Shown one piece after another: positions 1 through 9,212 of a stretch of DNA of 64,000 nucleotides. Position 1 is the stretch's first letter. Each line of letters begins with the position of its first letter. The translations under genes were made by a program, and so were the position numbers. The notes beneath the pieces are model-generated. The model saw only the letters and a program-made list of their open reading frames with translations, did no database searches and was not told where the DNA came from. The stretch comes from CAJQPP01 sp963793465 (GTDB taxonomy: Bacteria > Planctomycetota > Planctomycetia > Pirellulales > Pirellulaceae): the NCBI GenBank assembly GCA_963793465.1, contig CAWCAJ010000012.1, positions 186,001 through 250,000 on the forward strand. The letters are read 5' to 3'.

Positions 1-683
1 ATCGTGAATCCGAGGCCTGCATCGTGGATGTGATCGGCAGTTCTTTTCCGGATCACCAGGTCCTTGGGGAAGAAGCGGCAGCGGGGGACACGGCTGCCGA
101 GCACTTGTGGATCGTGGATCCCCTGGACGGCACCAACAATTTCTGTCACGGAATCGATCACTTCGCAATTTCCATTGGCTACTATCGGGATCAACATCCG
201 CAACTGGGAGTCGTCTACCGGCCCTGTTCCGATGAATGGTATATCGCGATCAAGGGGCAGGGCGCCTTCCATAACGGGCGCCGATGCCGCGTTGCTGACC
301 ATCAGGAATTGAATCAAAGCCTGTTTGGTGTTGGTTTCTTTTACGATCGTGGCCGGCAGATGCGGGCCACACTGGCAGCCCTGGAAGATCTTTTTTGTCG
401 CCAAATTCATGGGGTCCGGCGAATGGGTACCGCATCACTGGATCTGTGTATGGTGGGGACAGGCTCCCTGGGTGGCTATTTCGAGTTTCAACTGGCTCCC
501 TGGGACTACGCGGCCGGGAAACTGTTTGTCGAAGAAGCAGGCGGACGTGTCACCACCTGTCGGGGCAGCGATTTCCGGTTGGGCTACTCCAGCATTGTGG
601 CGGCCTGCCCCGGTTTGCACGTGAAGTTACTGGATGTAGTGACACCACATTACCTGGCCCTGGATGATGAGGCGATTGACTGA
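1..683 (+). CDS. Inositol monophosphatase family protein (5' end outside window)
   Basis: Metal-dependent phosphatase of the IMPase/FIG superfamily, which removes phosphate from inositol phosphates, histidinol phosphate or related small substrates; the substrate cannot be told from sequence. Visible family motifs are the metal-binding DPLDGTNNF near the start and WDYAAG near the C-terminus, plus an upstream LGEE. The frame is open to the first base of the window, so the GTG at 24 is not the real start and roughly 50 N-terminal residues are missing. The stop overlaps the next start by one base (TGATG), indicating translational coupling to the HAD gene. Seen: motifs, coupling. Inferred: exact substrate. 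Confidence 0.9.
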   Translation, partial: RESEACIVDVIGSSFPDHQVLGEEAAAGDTAAEHLWIVDPLDGTNNFCHGIDHFAISIGYYRDQHPQLGVVYRPCSDEWYIAIKGQGAFHNGRRCRVADHQELNQSLFGVGFFYDRGRQMRATLAALEDLFCRQIHGVRRMGTASLDLCMVGTGSLGGYFEFQLAPWDYAAGKLFVEEAGGRVTTCRGSDFRLGYSSIVAACPGLHVKLLDVVTPHYLALDDEAID

Positions 684-1414
684 TGCTGGTCTACTTTTTT
701 GACATCGACGGCACGTTACTGCTTAGTGGTGGAGCGGGTCGAGTGGCGATGACTCAGGTAATGCAGGAGCTGTTCGGGCTGAGCGACCTGCACCGCGTCG
801 AAGTACATGGCCGAACCGATCGAGGAATCATTGAGGAGCTGTTTCAACGACACGACATCCCGCTGGATGAATCCCTGCACCAGCAATTCTCCGCGCGGTA
901 TCACGAGCTGTTGCCGGATTGCATGCAGCAATGTGATGGCTTTCTAATGCCGGGAGCCAGGGAACTCCTGGAATTTCTTGCCTGCCAGCCGCAGGTCAAA
1001 CTCGGTGTGCTGACCGGAAATTCGGAAGCCGCTGCCCAGACCAAGCTGCGACATTTCGAACTGCAGCACTTTTTTGAATTTGGCGGGTTTGGGGGCCAGT
1101 ATCGACAGCGGAACGATGTGGCGCGGCAGACGTTGCGGCAATGCCAAGAGACCTATCCGGGGCTATCGATTGCAGCGCACCAAACGTGGGTGGTGGGCGA
1201 CACCATCCACGACATTGCCTGCGCAAGGGCGATCGGAGCCAATGTCGTGGCCGTCGCTACGGGAGGCTGCCAAATGGATTCGCTGGTGGAACACAATCCG
1301 GATCTGGCCTTGGCTGACTTGACGGACAGGCAGGCCTTTTTTGCGGCGACCTCCATGAAATTGTCGAAGCCAGCCTGCAATCGACCCGGTCCCAGGAACG
1401 CCAGTGAATCCTGA
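683..1414 (+). CDS. HAD-superfamily hydrolase (phosphoglycolate-phosphatase-like)
   Basis: A 243-residue haloacid-dehalogenase-fold phosphatase. Motif I with both catalytic aspartates is FFDIDGT at residues 5-11; motif II is LTGNS near residue 112; motif IV is VGDTIHDIACA near residue 173. An alpha-helical cap lies between motifs I and II, as in phosphoglycolate phosphatases (Gph/PGP). The ATG overlaps the stop of the upstream IMPase-family gene, so the two phosphatases are probably co-translated. The substrate is uncertain because this clade is promiscuous. Length and motif spacing are normal for the family. Confidence 0.87.
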   Translation: MLVYFFDIDGTLLLSGGAGRVAMTQVMQELFGLSDLHRVEVHGRTDRGIIEELFQRHDIPLDESLHQQFSARYHELLPDCMQQCDGFLMPGARELLEFLACQPQVKLGVLTGNSEAAAQTKLRHFELQHFFEFGGFGGQYRQRNDVARQTLRQCQETYPGLSIAAHQTWVVGDTIHDIACARAIGANVVAVATGGCQMDSLVEHNPDLALADLTDRQAFFAATSMKLSKPACNRPGPRNASES

Positions 1415-1525
1415 GACGACCATCGCTGAGACGGCCATCGAATACGGGGGTGCCGCATGCTCGTTCGGGGACCTCTCAACATTTTTGTGCCGATTTCCAT
1501 GAGTCTGGCAAGGCTGACCTGACGA

Positions 1526-1552
1526 GTGCCACTGCCGGCTTGCCCAGCAGTG
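1526..1552 (+). repeat. Dispersed palindromic repeat, copy 1
   Basis: Core GTGCCACTGCC-GGCTTGCC-CAGCAGTG, an imperfect palindrome able to form a hairpin, with a flanking TGGCAAGGCTGAC block upstream. Near-identical cores occur at 37854-37881, 49037-49063 and inverted at 58824-58850, always between genes. It sits in the 212-base gap between the converging HAD and sugar-transferase genes. Confidence 0.75.
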
Positions 1553-1626
1553 TCGTTGCGGGTGTGCCACACTTACTTTCGCGAGCAACTTGTACGAAGC
1601 ACCGCTACAAGAAATCGAAACGCGTT

Positions 1627-2850
1627 CTAGACGGAACCTCGGTGCAGCAACGTAACCAGCCCCGTTTGAGAGATCAATGAAAGATCGGTCAACGGCCCGA
1701 TTTGTCGGACGTATGCCAGGTCCATCCGCATCCAATCATCGAATGGAATGTCTCGGCGTCCGGCTACCTGCCAAAAGCAGGTCATGCCGGGCAACACGTC
1801 CAGCCGGCGTCGTTGCCATGGCAAACAGCTCAACGATTCATCCACGGGCAATGGACGGGGACCCACCAGCGACATTTCCCCTTTGAGCACGTTTAACAGT
1901 TGCGGAAGTTCGTCGACACAGGAACGCCGCAAATAACGGCCTATGCGGGTCAAACGAGGATCTTCCTTGATCTTGAAAGCTGGCCCATCCTGCTCGTTCA
2001 GATGTCGAAAAAGGGGTTGTTGTTGCTCAGAGTCCTGCAGCATCGTGCGAAATTTATAGATCCTGAATAACCGTCCGTCCTTGCCTTCCCGCCATTGCTG
2101 GAAATACACCGGTCCCGGCGAATTCAACTTGACCGCCAGCGCGGCGATCAGGAACAAGGGTGACAGAACCAGTAGGCCTGTGGTAGCGGCAAACAGATCG
2201 AACCCCCGTTTCCACCACGGCGTGGATTGCGAGGTGACCCAGGGTCGCACGGCCCATGCTGGCGGACTGGTTGTGGGCCGCTGCAATTCTGATTCGAGTT
2301 GCATGCCAACCTGGCCATGAGTGGGCACAACATCTTCTATCTGATCGGGCGACCTGGCATTCCGTTCCTCGTCCTGACTGGCCTCCTGCGAGGTCGCCGC
2401 ACCAGCCTTCTCCGCGGGTTGCTTGTGTCGAGGATGGGTTTCCTGGTCTGGAAACACGAAGATCTCCGTGGTCACGGTGATCCCCTGGCTGGCAGCAATT
2501 TCGGTCAGGTCATTGACCACGGTCGCGGCCTGCGAGGGAATGGTTTCCGGCAGCAAGACCGCCAGTGTGTTTCGATGGGTGCCCACTTCATCGGTCATCC
2601 GCAACCGGCCACGAAATCGCCTGGCCAGTTGCATGTGGACTTCTTGATCGCAGGCGTCTGCCGGGTTGGAGACGTCAAATAGAATCACGCAAAAAGTCAG
2701 TTCCCGGCGTTCTGCCCGGCAACGTTCTTTTTCAATGGCCAAGGCAAAGGCCGCGGCATCCATAAGGTCGGGGAAGGTTGTTTGAGGTTTGCGAAAACGG
2801 CGAAGCCTGGCAAACCAACCGTCTCGTCCGTTGCGAGAGCGGGTGATCAT
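1627..2850 (-). CDS. Exopolysaccharide sugar transferase with degenerate N-terminal regulatory domain
   Basis: A polyprenyl-phosphate glycosylphosphotransferase (WcaJ/EpsL type, PF02397) that would load the first sugar-1-phosphate onto undecaprenyl phosphate for exopolysaccharide assembly at the inner membrane. The C-terminal half has the membrane hairpin after WWKRGFDLF (from about residue 214), the KFRTM block, the DELPQLLNVL block and LVGPRP, all family signatures. Residues about 27-140 resemble a diguanylate-cyclase-like alpha/beta fold without a recognisable GGDEF motif, followed by a charged linker of about 70 residues. There is no classic five-TM N-domain. It is followed on the same strand by nothing close; the Wzz-like gene upstream (3191-4730) fits the same polysaccharide pathway. 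Confidence 0.88.
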   Translation of the reverse strand: MITRSRNGRDGWFARLRRFRKPQTTFPDLMDAAAFALAIEKERCRAERRELTFCVILFDVSNPADACDQEVHMQLARRFRGRLRMTDEVGTHRNTLAVLLPETIPSQAATVVNDLTEIAASQGITVTTEIFVFPDQETHPRHKQPAEKAGAATSQEASQDEERNARSPDQIEDVVPTHGQVGMQLESELQRPTTSPPAWAVRPWVTSQSTPWWKRGFDLFAATTGLLVLSPLFLIAALAVKLNSPGPVYFQQWREGKDGRLFRIYKFRTMLQDSEQQQPLFRHLNEQDGPAFKIKEDPRLTRIGRYLRRSCVDELPQLLNVLKGEMSLVGPRPLPVDESLSCLPWQRRRLDVLPGMTCFWQVAGRRDIPFDDWMRMDLAYVRQIGPLTDLSLISQTGLVTLLHRGSV

Positions 2851-3190
2851 GTTGTCAATCCTGGTGGGTCACATATCTAGCGGGGCGAGGGGGTAGGATG
2901 GAGGGGTCTGCCTCAAATCCTGGCGAACACCAGCCGGGTAGCGGTTGGGTTTCTCTAAAAAATTCGGTCAATTCCTCCTGTCAAACGGTATCGTTGGCTG
3001 CGGGTGGTTTCACGATCAGACGATGTTGCAATGGGTGGCTCGCCGTACTAAAGGGTTGGGATGATGTGTATCCAGCTTAAGCACCGGTCGGTCACAATCG
3101 GATGTGGCCCGGGAAACCGCCTGCGGGGGCGGAATCGGTCGCGGAGTTTCGTCGTCATAACATTGTGAATCATGGTGCCGTCCCAGGGGA
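2851..3190. other. Intergenic gap, no gene recognised
   Basis: 340 bases between the Wzz-like stop and the sugar-transferase start, both on the minus strand. I see no conserved ORF, RNA or strong hairpin; it probably holds the sugar-transferase promoter. Confidence 0.5.
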
Positions 3191-4730
3191 TTAAGGAGCA
3201 ACGACTCGAGAGCGGTGAATACGCTGAATTTCTGCCGATACGGGACCTGCCGGCAAATCCTCCCTTTCGTCCAATGGGGAGGGTACCGTCGATGGTTTAC
3301 GGTCCGCGAGCATCGCAGTCAGTAGCGCACCCGTTATTGCCAGAACGAACCCCAGTGGCAGAATGACTCTTCCCTGGGGATTGACTGGCGTAAGTACCAG
3401 GCTGGCCGGTTGTTGAATCACCAAATCGGAAATGTCCTCCCGGTCCAATTGGTCTGCCATTTGAGCTTCGTTGCGTTTTCTGGCGTAGATATCAAACGCG
3501 TCCTGAGCCAGGTCGATTTGTCGCTGCAGGCGATAGGATTCGGTTTTCAATCGATTCAATTCCGACAGCCGTTCCCGTTTCTCACTCAACGTCTCCAACA
3601 CCCGGGAATGCCGCTGCGATAGTGCTTCGGCACTCGCGGATTCCCTCAGCAACGCAATTTTCAACTGTTCGTAAACGGGATTGCGAACTTTGGTTAGCTC
3701 GATCCTCTGCTCAGGTAATTCACCAACATCTTCTCGAAGCCGGTCAATTTCCGCATTGATCTCGTTGATGCGAGGGTGATCTTTGCTGTAACGGGCCATC
3801 AAACGGGCTTTCTCGGCGATCCGGTCATAGAGTTGCGACTGCGCCGGCGGTCGCTTGCTTTTCCATGCCCATGCGGGGCAATTCAAACTCCTCTTCCACC
3901 GACTCCGACTGCTTTTGCAATTCCCGGACCATCGCCAACGATTGCTGCAGATTCAGACTGGTATCCACAAGATCGTTTTCCAGCCTGTCGATCACGCCAT
4001 TCAGTGTTTCGCGGGCGTGATCCACCGACATGAAGCCGTGGGTTGTGGCAAATGCCTCCAGCGCTTGATGGTAGCGCTTCAGATCTCGTTCCTTCTGGGA
4101 CAACTCGCGATCGTAATGGCCCCGTGAGCGTTTCACAGCATGCATGCTCAAGTAAGTCCGCAGCACCCGGTTCATTACCGCTTCCACAATTTCCTGAGCC
4201 AATCGTGGTGTGGCCCCGGTGCAAACGATGGAGATGCTTGGCGACTTTCTTTGGCTGGTCACCTTGATGTTTTTGTCGAGTTGCAGAATTGCCTTTTCCC
4301 GCAGCACCTGGGCCTCGTACTCGAGGGCTGACATGCCGCTGCCAGCGGTATCCATGGAGCCCCTCCAGTCCTGGTGAAAGGGCAGTTGAATGGTCGTTGA
4401 CAAGATCCGCTCGCCGCCAAGGGCATCCACCACCTGGCCCAGTACCCCCTGCGACTTCACGAGGTCGATGACACTGCGAATCTCTGTCTCCTGCATCTCC
4501 GGCATGGCAACCGCTGGCGATCCGAAGGGCGCGGAATTCATCCCCAGATTGCCATGGCCCAACCGAACCAGCAGGCGGCCTTCCGATGCGTATTCCCTCG
4601 GTAATCCAAGCCAGGCGGCGACTGCGGATGCCATCAGTATCAAGAAGACAATCAGGCTTAACAGTTTGGGGCCTTTCACAACTCCCCTGCGTTGTGAAAC
4701 GGACTTCTTTCGATTTGACTGGTAGTCCAT
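3191..4730 (-). CDS. Wzz/GumC-type polysaccharide chain-length protein (apparent frameshift near 3860)
   Basis: Inner-membrane polysaccharide co-polymerase that controls chain length or export. Reading from the ATG at 4730: an N-terminal transmembrane segment (LLSLIVFLILMASAVAAW), a periplasmic Wzz domain with a conserved EYASEGRLLVR strand, long coiled coil, a GNVR-like block (RNPVYEQLK) and a second transmembrane segment near the C-terminus (VILPLGFVLAITGALL). The two halves lie in different frames that overlap at 3825-3886; homology passes from ...EFELPRMGM in one frame to RPPAQSQLYDRI in the other, so one single-base indel around 3850-3870, beside an AAAA run, restores a protein of about 510 residues. 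A longer in-frame start at 4907 exists but adds un-family-like sequence. No tyrosine-kinase domain is fused. Confidence 0.82.
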
Positions 4731-5173
4731 TAAACCAACTCGTTGGATATCTCGTGCAGTCGGAACGCGACGGAAGGCGATCGTCGGCTGAAAAGGAAGC
4801 CAACCGTGGCGGAGTTCCCGTCCGTCAGAGTGCCCACCGGTAAGATCCCTGGGAGCGTCGTCCCTCTGGTGCCCCAACGCTTCACGGCTGCTAAGAAGCC
4901 GCTTCACGCCACATGTGGAGCATCAGTGTAATTCCGGAATTGCCGAATACAACGGAGAAATGTTGCTGAAACGCAACAAACGGGAGTGGCTGTCCACCAG
5001 CGGCCGCTGGTGGGGCGGCCCTCTGCAGCATCAGGGCAGCTGGCTGGAAAGGACGGGCAGTCGATTGAATAGGGCGGGCAGTCGATTGAAATGGGGGTTC
5101 TGCCGTTTTGACGCCGGAATCGACCACCAGCCAGCCCACCGCCGCCATGGTCGATTCGCCGTCAGCCACCGCT
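4731..5173. repeat. Intergenic gap with a short direct repeat
   Basis: 443 bases without a convincing gene between two minus-strand genes. It contains two identical 16-base units, CGGGCAGTCGATTGAA, at 5054-5069 and 5075-5090. The ORFs crossing it show no family features. Confidence 0.45.
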
Positions 5174-5725
5174 TCAAGCGGATTGCCCTTGGCCAGGCAA
5201 ACGTCTGGGGAAAGGCGGCATTTCCTTGGGGGGCAGCCTCAATCCGGTGTTTTCCACCCAGGCGGCTCGCTGCCGATCCGTGGCGTAGAATCGCAGCCAG
5301 ACCTCTTCGTCGATCTCCTCATCGATGCATTGCCATTGCAGGACGCTGCTGGAATCGGTGATGCGTTTTTCCTGCGCCGGCAGGATATCGCGGATGATCA
5401 GACACATCAATTGCCGGTCCGACAGGTGGTCCGTGTATTCGAGCACAATATTCTTCTCAAATAGCCGGCCAATCACCTGATGCAGTTGCTGGTGCAACTC
5501 CTCATCCGTAAGCGACTCGGGCGACGGCAATCGCAGTTCCGGCTCGAACCACTGGCGAATCGGCAGCACTGGCGCCTTTTCCCAGGCCAGCATCGATGCC
5601 AGGAATTCGTTCTCCAGCTCAATAGGCAGGCGACGTGAATCCAGCAACGAGAGCGACTCGTCCACGAATGGTTCGATCTCATCGCGGAGTCTGGCATTCA
5701 GCAATAGTTGTTCAACTTCGTTCAT
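5174..5725 (-). CDS. Conserved hypothetical protein
   Basis: A 183-residue soluble, acidic protein starting MNEVEQLLLN. No signal peptide or membrane segment. It is rich in Glu/Asp and helix-forming residues, with a conserved-looking central stretch (HQVIGRLFEKNIVLEYTDHL) and a C-terminal proline-rich tail (RLPPKEMPPFPRRLPG). I do not recognise the family; the codon use and even charge pattern argue for a real gene, probably planctomycete-specific. It stands alone between the polysaccharide genes and dcd. Confidence 0.68.
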   Translation of the reverse strand: MNEVEQLLLNARLRDEIEPFVDESLSLLDSRRLPIELENEFLASMLAWEKAPVLPIRQWFEPELRLPSPESLTDEELHQQLHQVIGRLFEKNIVLEYTDHLSDRQLMCLIIRDILPAQEKRITDSSSVLQWQCIDEEIDEEVWLRFYATDRQRAAWVENTGLRLPPKEMPPFPRRLPGQGQSA

Positions 5726-6013
5726 CGAGCTCTTGTCGTAATTCTTACCAGGGTCATTGGCAACTCAGCCACACGCAGAATGAGCTTTCCAATGCGATCG
5801 ATGCTGAGACTTTATCCCTGCCACGATCACTGGCAATACGAGACTTGAGAAAACTGCCGTCATTTACCAGCAAAATTGCAACTCAAAAAGTTGCAACCCA
5901 AACAGTCGAAAAACCTTCAACCTCAGAAATTATGCAGCCGGGAAATCGGCACAACCGGAAGATCCAAGCGACATCGGGCATCGCCGATCCTGTCACCGAC
6001 CCCGGCGTCCGTT

Positions 6014-6586
6014 TCAGGGGATCTCAAAGCCCAGTTTCATCTGGGGGTCTTCGGCTTCGGCCTCCGGATTCAGTTCCCGGAACAGCAAACTCGGTTGAAT
6101 GTCGTGATTGTTTTGATACTTGCTGGATTTTTGGTACTCGGAGATATCGCCCACGACCTGATGGTAGAAGATCTGGCAAATCGAAACCCCCGGATAAATT
6201 CTCACGGGCTGGATGGCGAACATCTCAAGTGTCCAGAATCCGCAGAAACCGACATCACCAAATCCGGCCGTCACATGCACGAACAGTCCCAGCCGGCCAA
6301 TCGAGGAGCGGCCTTCGATCATGGGCACCAGATTGCGGGTCTCCGTACGTTCAATCGTACGCCCCAGGTACAATTTATTGGGCTGCAGAGTCAAGCCGGC
6401 CCGCGGAATGGTCATCCGTTTGATGCGATTGCACTTTCGCATATCCAACACGACTTCCTCATAGGTCATGATCTCGTCGTGCAGGGAAAGATTGTAGCTA
6501 TTGGGGTTCAGGTTGCGAGCGTCGAACGGATCAATATTGATATCGGCACCCATCCTTTGATGGATTTCGTCGCCGGTTAAGATCAT
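6014..6586 (-). CDS. dcd: dCTP deaminase
   Basis: Converts dCTP to dUTP, feeding dTTP synthesis through dUTPase. The 190-residue length is normal for Dcd. The signature block GRSSIGRLGLFVHVTAGFGD (about residues 91-111) includes the catalytic-site Ser/Arg and the trimer-interface residues, and SYNLSLHDE near the N-terminus is the usual dUTPase-fold start. The C-terminus is a little longer than in E. coli Dcd. I cannot tell whether it is the mono-functional enzyme or the bifunctional DCD-DUT form. Single gene, no operon partners. Confidence 0.93.
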   Translation of the reverse strand: MILTGDEIHQRMGADINIDPFDARNLNPNSYNLSLHDEIMTYEEVVLDMRKCNRIKRMTIPRAGLTLQPNKLYLGRTIERTETRNLVPMIEGRSSIGRLGLFVHVTAGFGDVGFCGFWTLEMFAIQPVRIYPGVSICQIFYHQVVGDISEYQKSSKYQNNHDIQPSLLFRELNPEAEAEDPQMKLGFEIP

Positions 6587-7132
6587 AGCAACCTTGCCCT
6601 CACCCTGAAGTTCGCTTTGAAAACAGCAAATTTAACCAAACCTTCTCATTCAGAACGGATTGTCAATTCGTGGCCCCGGACTGTCAAGTAACTAAATTCG
6701 CCCAGCCTCTCTCTACCTTGGCGGGGTCAGAACCGGAAAAGTGCCTCGCCTGGCCGAGCGGTCCGCAATCCGGCCGAATGACAGAGTGAATCTGCGGCAT
6801 CCTGAAACGCTGGAGCTGGGGGATACGGGGCTGCCACGCTTGGGGCCTCCCACGCTTGATTCGCTTGATTCTCACCGACCCCACCCCCAACGACGCTCCG
6901 GCGGTGCCACGCGGGAATTTCCCCGGTGTCCACCCTGCCCCATCGGTCTGACCGGAGGACCGAAATACCAAAGTTGACCGGAATCCCGCACAGCGGTATG
7001 TTTTCAGCGTCGTCGCATATTATCATTTAGCAGATCCAACGGATGACACCGCTACCCGATCGGGACCCTTCGCTGCCCTTTCGCCAACCTTTTGCTGCCC
7101 TGCCGACCCTAAAGACGAATGAGGACAACCAG
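6587..7132. other. Intergenic gap with divergent promoters expected
   Basis: 546 bases between dcd (minus) and the Bax-inhibitor gene (plus). No conserved ORF or RNA recognised; it must contain the promoters of both divergent genes, but I could not pick clear -35/-10 boxes. Confidence 0.4.
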
Positions 7133-7888
7133 ATGAGTTTCGGAAATAATCAGGACCATCTCAAAAATAACCCGTATGCGGCATTGGCCCATAACTACTC
7201 CGGGCCAGCTGCGCAAGCGGACGTCGCCGACCGCGTTACCTTTATCCAAAAAACCTACCTCCATCTGGCGGGCGCCGTAGGTGCCTTCATCATGTTGGAG
7301 ACCGCCATCTTTACCCTGTTTGGCGATCAGATTCTGCCCTTTGTTTCCAACAATATCACCGGCATGTCCTGGTTGTTGGTGCTGGCCGCATTCATGGGCG
7401 CCAGTTGGTTGGCCAATCATTGGGCACACAGCGAAACCAGCCAGGCCAAGCAGTATCTCGGTTTGGGTATCTATGTCCTGGCCTGGGTAGTGATTTTCAT
7501 TCCCATCCTGGCGATCGCCGAAAAATACTACGACGGTGCGATCATGACGGCAGGGATTATTACAGCCATTGTCTTTGCGGGTCTGACATTCACTGTGTTT
7601 GCCACCAAAGCGGATTTCTCGTTTCTGAGAACGGCCCTGGTCGTGGGCGGCCTGTTGGCATTGGCCACGATTGTCGTTGGTACCGTCATGAGTCTGCCCA
7701 TTTTTGGCACGCTGTTTTGCGGAGCCATGGTGTTGCTGGCCGTCGGCTCGGTACTCTACGACACCTCCAATGTGCTCCATCACTATCGCACCGATCAGTA
7801 CGTCGGTGCTTCCCTGGCTTTGTTCTCCGGAGTGGCCATGCTGTTCTGGTATATCTTGCGTCTGGTGATGATGTTTTCCCAGGATTGA
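7133..7888 (+). CDS. Bax inhibitor-1/YccA family membrane protein
   Basis: A 251-residue integral membrane protein with seven hydrophobic segments, the BI-1/TMBIM fold that forms a proton-sensitive calcium leak channel in the characterised bacterial homologue BsYetJ. Seen: an N-terminal soluble stretch, alternating hydrophobic helices and the C-terminal YDTSNVLHHY...DQYVGAS region that carries the family's conserved aspartates. I chose the ATG at 7133 because TGAGGA lies about ten bases upstream; the frame also opens at 7043. The bacterial role is generally unclear. Confidence 0.87.
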   Translation: MSFGNNQDHLKNNPYAALAHNYSGPAAQADVADRVTFIQKTYLHLAGAVGAFIMLETAIFTLFGDQILPFVSNNITGMSWLLVLAAFMGASWLANHWAHSETSQAKQYLGLGIYVLAWVVIFIPILAIAEKYYDGAIMTAGIITAIVFAGLTFTVFATKADFSFLRTALVVGGLLALATIVVGTVMSLPIFGTLFCGAMVLLAVGSVLYDTSNVLHHYRTDQYVGASLALFSGVAMLFWYILRLVMMFSQD

Positions 7889-7979
7889 CAACCAGTCTCG
7901 ATCGAATACCACGCGGCAGATTGCCGGATTGCAGGCATTTCCTGCGGTGACACTCACACGCCTGTGTCAAGTCCCCATG

Positions 7980-8011
7980 CGGGCAGGTTTTTGACTGGAT
8001 CGACCTGCCCG
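7980..8011. other. Intergenic hairpin after the Bax-inhibitor gene
   Basis: A 9-bp perfect stem CGGGCAGGT/ACCTGCCCG with a 14-base loop, about 90 bases after the stop codon. It has no T-tract, so it could be a Rho-assisted 3' end or a repeat. The rest of the 315-base gap to 8204 holds nothing I recognise. Confidence 0.4.
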
Positions 8012-8203
8012 GCGGCGGGCACTGCAAATCCGAATAGAGAAATCCGAATTTAGAAACCCGGATTATTCGTAGTTTCAATGATGTTTTTCAATTCCCCGAA
8101 ATTGATCCATGTCTATCATTAGGAAGTGAGATCGTTGCGGCATTCGGGGTTCGCCCTGTCGTGCGATCTGTCACTGAACGTCTGACTTACTGGGATTTCC
8201 CGC

Positions 8204-8899
8204 ATGTCAATTGCCGAAGCGAACCTGGAACTGCCGCCAAATTTCACCGGCGTGGTAAAGCTTTTCCCATTGCCGAACCTTGTGTTGTTTCCAGGCGTAA
8301 TTCAGCCCTTGCATATCTTTGAGCCGCGTTACCGCCGGCTGATGGACGACGCCGTCAACAGTGATCAGTTGATTGCCATGGCCAAATTGAAATCGGAATC
8401 GGGCCTGGAACAGCACGAACCGGAAGTTCACGATACGATTTGTATTGGAAAGATCGTCACGCATGCTGAATTGCCGGACGGTCGTTTTAATCTACTGTTA
8501 CTGGGTGCCCAACGAGCGCAGATCATTCGCGAAATCGCCACCGACTTGCCTTACCGCATGGCCGATGTTCGGCTGGCCAAGTCATTCGCCGAACCGCTAG
8601 ATCCTCAGGACGAGTTTTCACGTCAACAGGCCGTCGATCTGTTTCAGCAACTGGTGGCGTCCGACAAACAATTGGACGGCGAATCCATTGGACATTTATT
8701 GAATGACAACCTGCCTTTGGGCTTGCTGCTGGACCTGCTGACGTTTTCCAGCGGCGCATCACTGGATGACCAACAGGAAATACTGGAAACCCTTGACGTA
8801 GCCCACCGGGCGGGAAAGGTGATTGAGATCCTGCAAAGTCGGCTGGCCACGATGCACCAGCCGCTGCTTCAATTCCCTCCCATGTTCAGCAATAACTAG
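8204..8899 (+). CDS. Lon substrate-binding (LAN) domain protein
   Basis: A stand-alone 231-residue protein matching the N-terminal substrate-binding domain of Lon protease (PF02190), without the AAA+ and protease domains. Recognisable are the opening FPLPNLVLFPGVIQPLHIFE and RYRRLMDDA blocks and a helical C-terminal part. Such proteins are widespread in bacteria; their role is not established, and adaptor or protein-quality functions are inferences from homology. The gene is followed 88 bases later by the selenoprotein gene on the same strand. Confidence 0.87.
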   Translation: MSIAEANLELPPNFTGVVKLFPLPNLVLFPGVIQPLHIFEPRYRRLMDDAVNSDQLIAMAKLKSESGLEQHEPEVHDTICIGKIVTHAELPDGRFNLLLLGAQRAQIIREIATDLPYRMADVRLAKSFAEPLDPQDEFSRQQAVDLFQQLVASDKQLDGESIGHLLNDNLPLGLLLDLLTFSSGASLDDQQEILETLDVAHRAGKVIEILQSRLATMHQPLLQFPPMFSNN

Positions 8900-8987
8900 A
8901 TCCCTGCCGCGATTGAACTTGAGTGGGGACCCCGGATGCCCCCGACTGGTTGTTGTGTTCCATCCTATCTGCCTCGGAAAGGGCCCC

Positions 8988-9212
8988 ATGAAGATCACGA
9001 TCACCTACTGCGTGCAGTGAGACTACACGCCTCGAGCCTCCAGTTTGGCGGCTGACCTGAAAAAAGCTCTGGATGTCGATGCGGAGTTAATCCCCGGCAA
9101 GGGGGGCGTGTTTGACGTAACTGCGGATGGAGATGTCATTTTCTCGAAACACACGCAGAAACGTTTTCCGGAGGCGACAGAGATCGTGGAGGCATTGCAA
9201 AACCACTCTTAG
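8988..9212 (+). CDS. SelW/Rdx-family selenoprotein with in-frame UGA (selenocysteine)
   Basis: A 74-residue thioredoxin-fold redox protein of the SelT/SelW/SelH family (PF10262). Reading through the TGA at 9018-9020 gives a CVQU redox motif (residues 8-11) and then a full family body: YTPRASSLAADL, GKGGVFDV, IFSKHTQKRFPE and a final helix ending at TAG 9210-9212. Truncation at the TGA would leave 10 residues, while the homology continues seamlessly downstream in the same frame, which is the classic sign of selenocysteine. GGAAAGG lies eight bases before the ATG. A matching SECIS hairpin follows the UGA. Standard gene callers will miss it. No sel genes are in the window, so Sec decoding must be encoded elsewhere. 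Confidence 0.88.
9032..9055 (+). promoter_or_regulatory. Candidate bacterial SECIS hairpin
   Basis: Within the selenoprotein ORF, AGCC (9035-9038) pairs with GGCU (9050-9053), then a single U/C mismatch, then CCA (9040-9042) pairs with UGG (9046-9048), closing a GUU loop. Outside this, UC/GA can add two pairs around a bulged G. The loop begins GU and lies 22 bases after the UGA, within the usual bSECIS spacing, so it could recruit SelB. Folding was done by eye. Confidence 0.72.

Noticed and set aside
4891..5361. Long open frames on both strands between the Wzz gene and the next hypothetical
   Set aside because: Low-complexity repeat translation (QSTARP units) and antisense overlap with the better-supported gene at 5174-5725.
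7109..7957. 282-codon minus-strand ORF opposite the Bax-inhibitor gene
   Set aside because: It is the antisense shadow of a clear membrane-protein gene, rich in Gly/Gln/His without family features.
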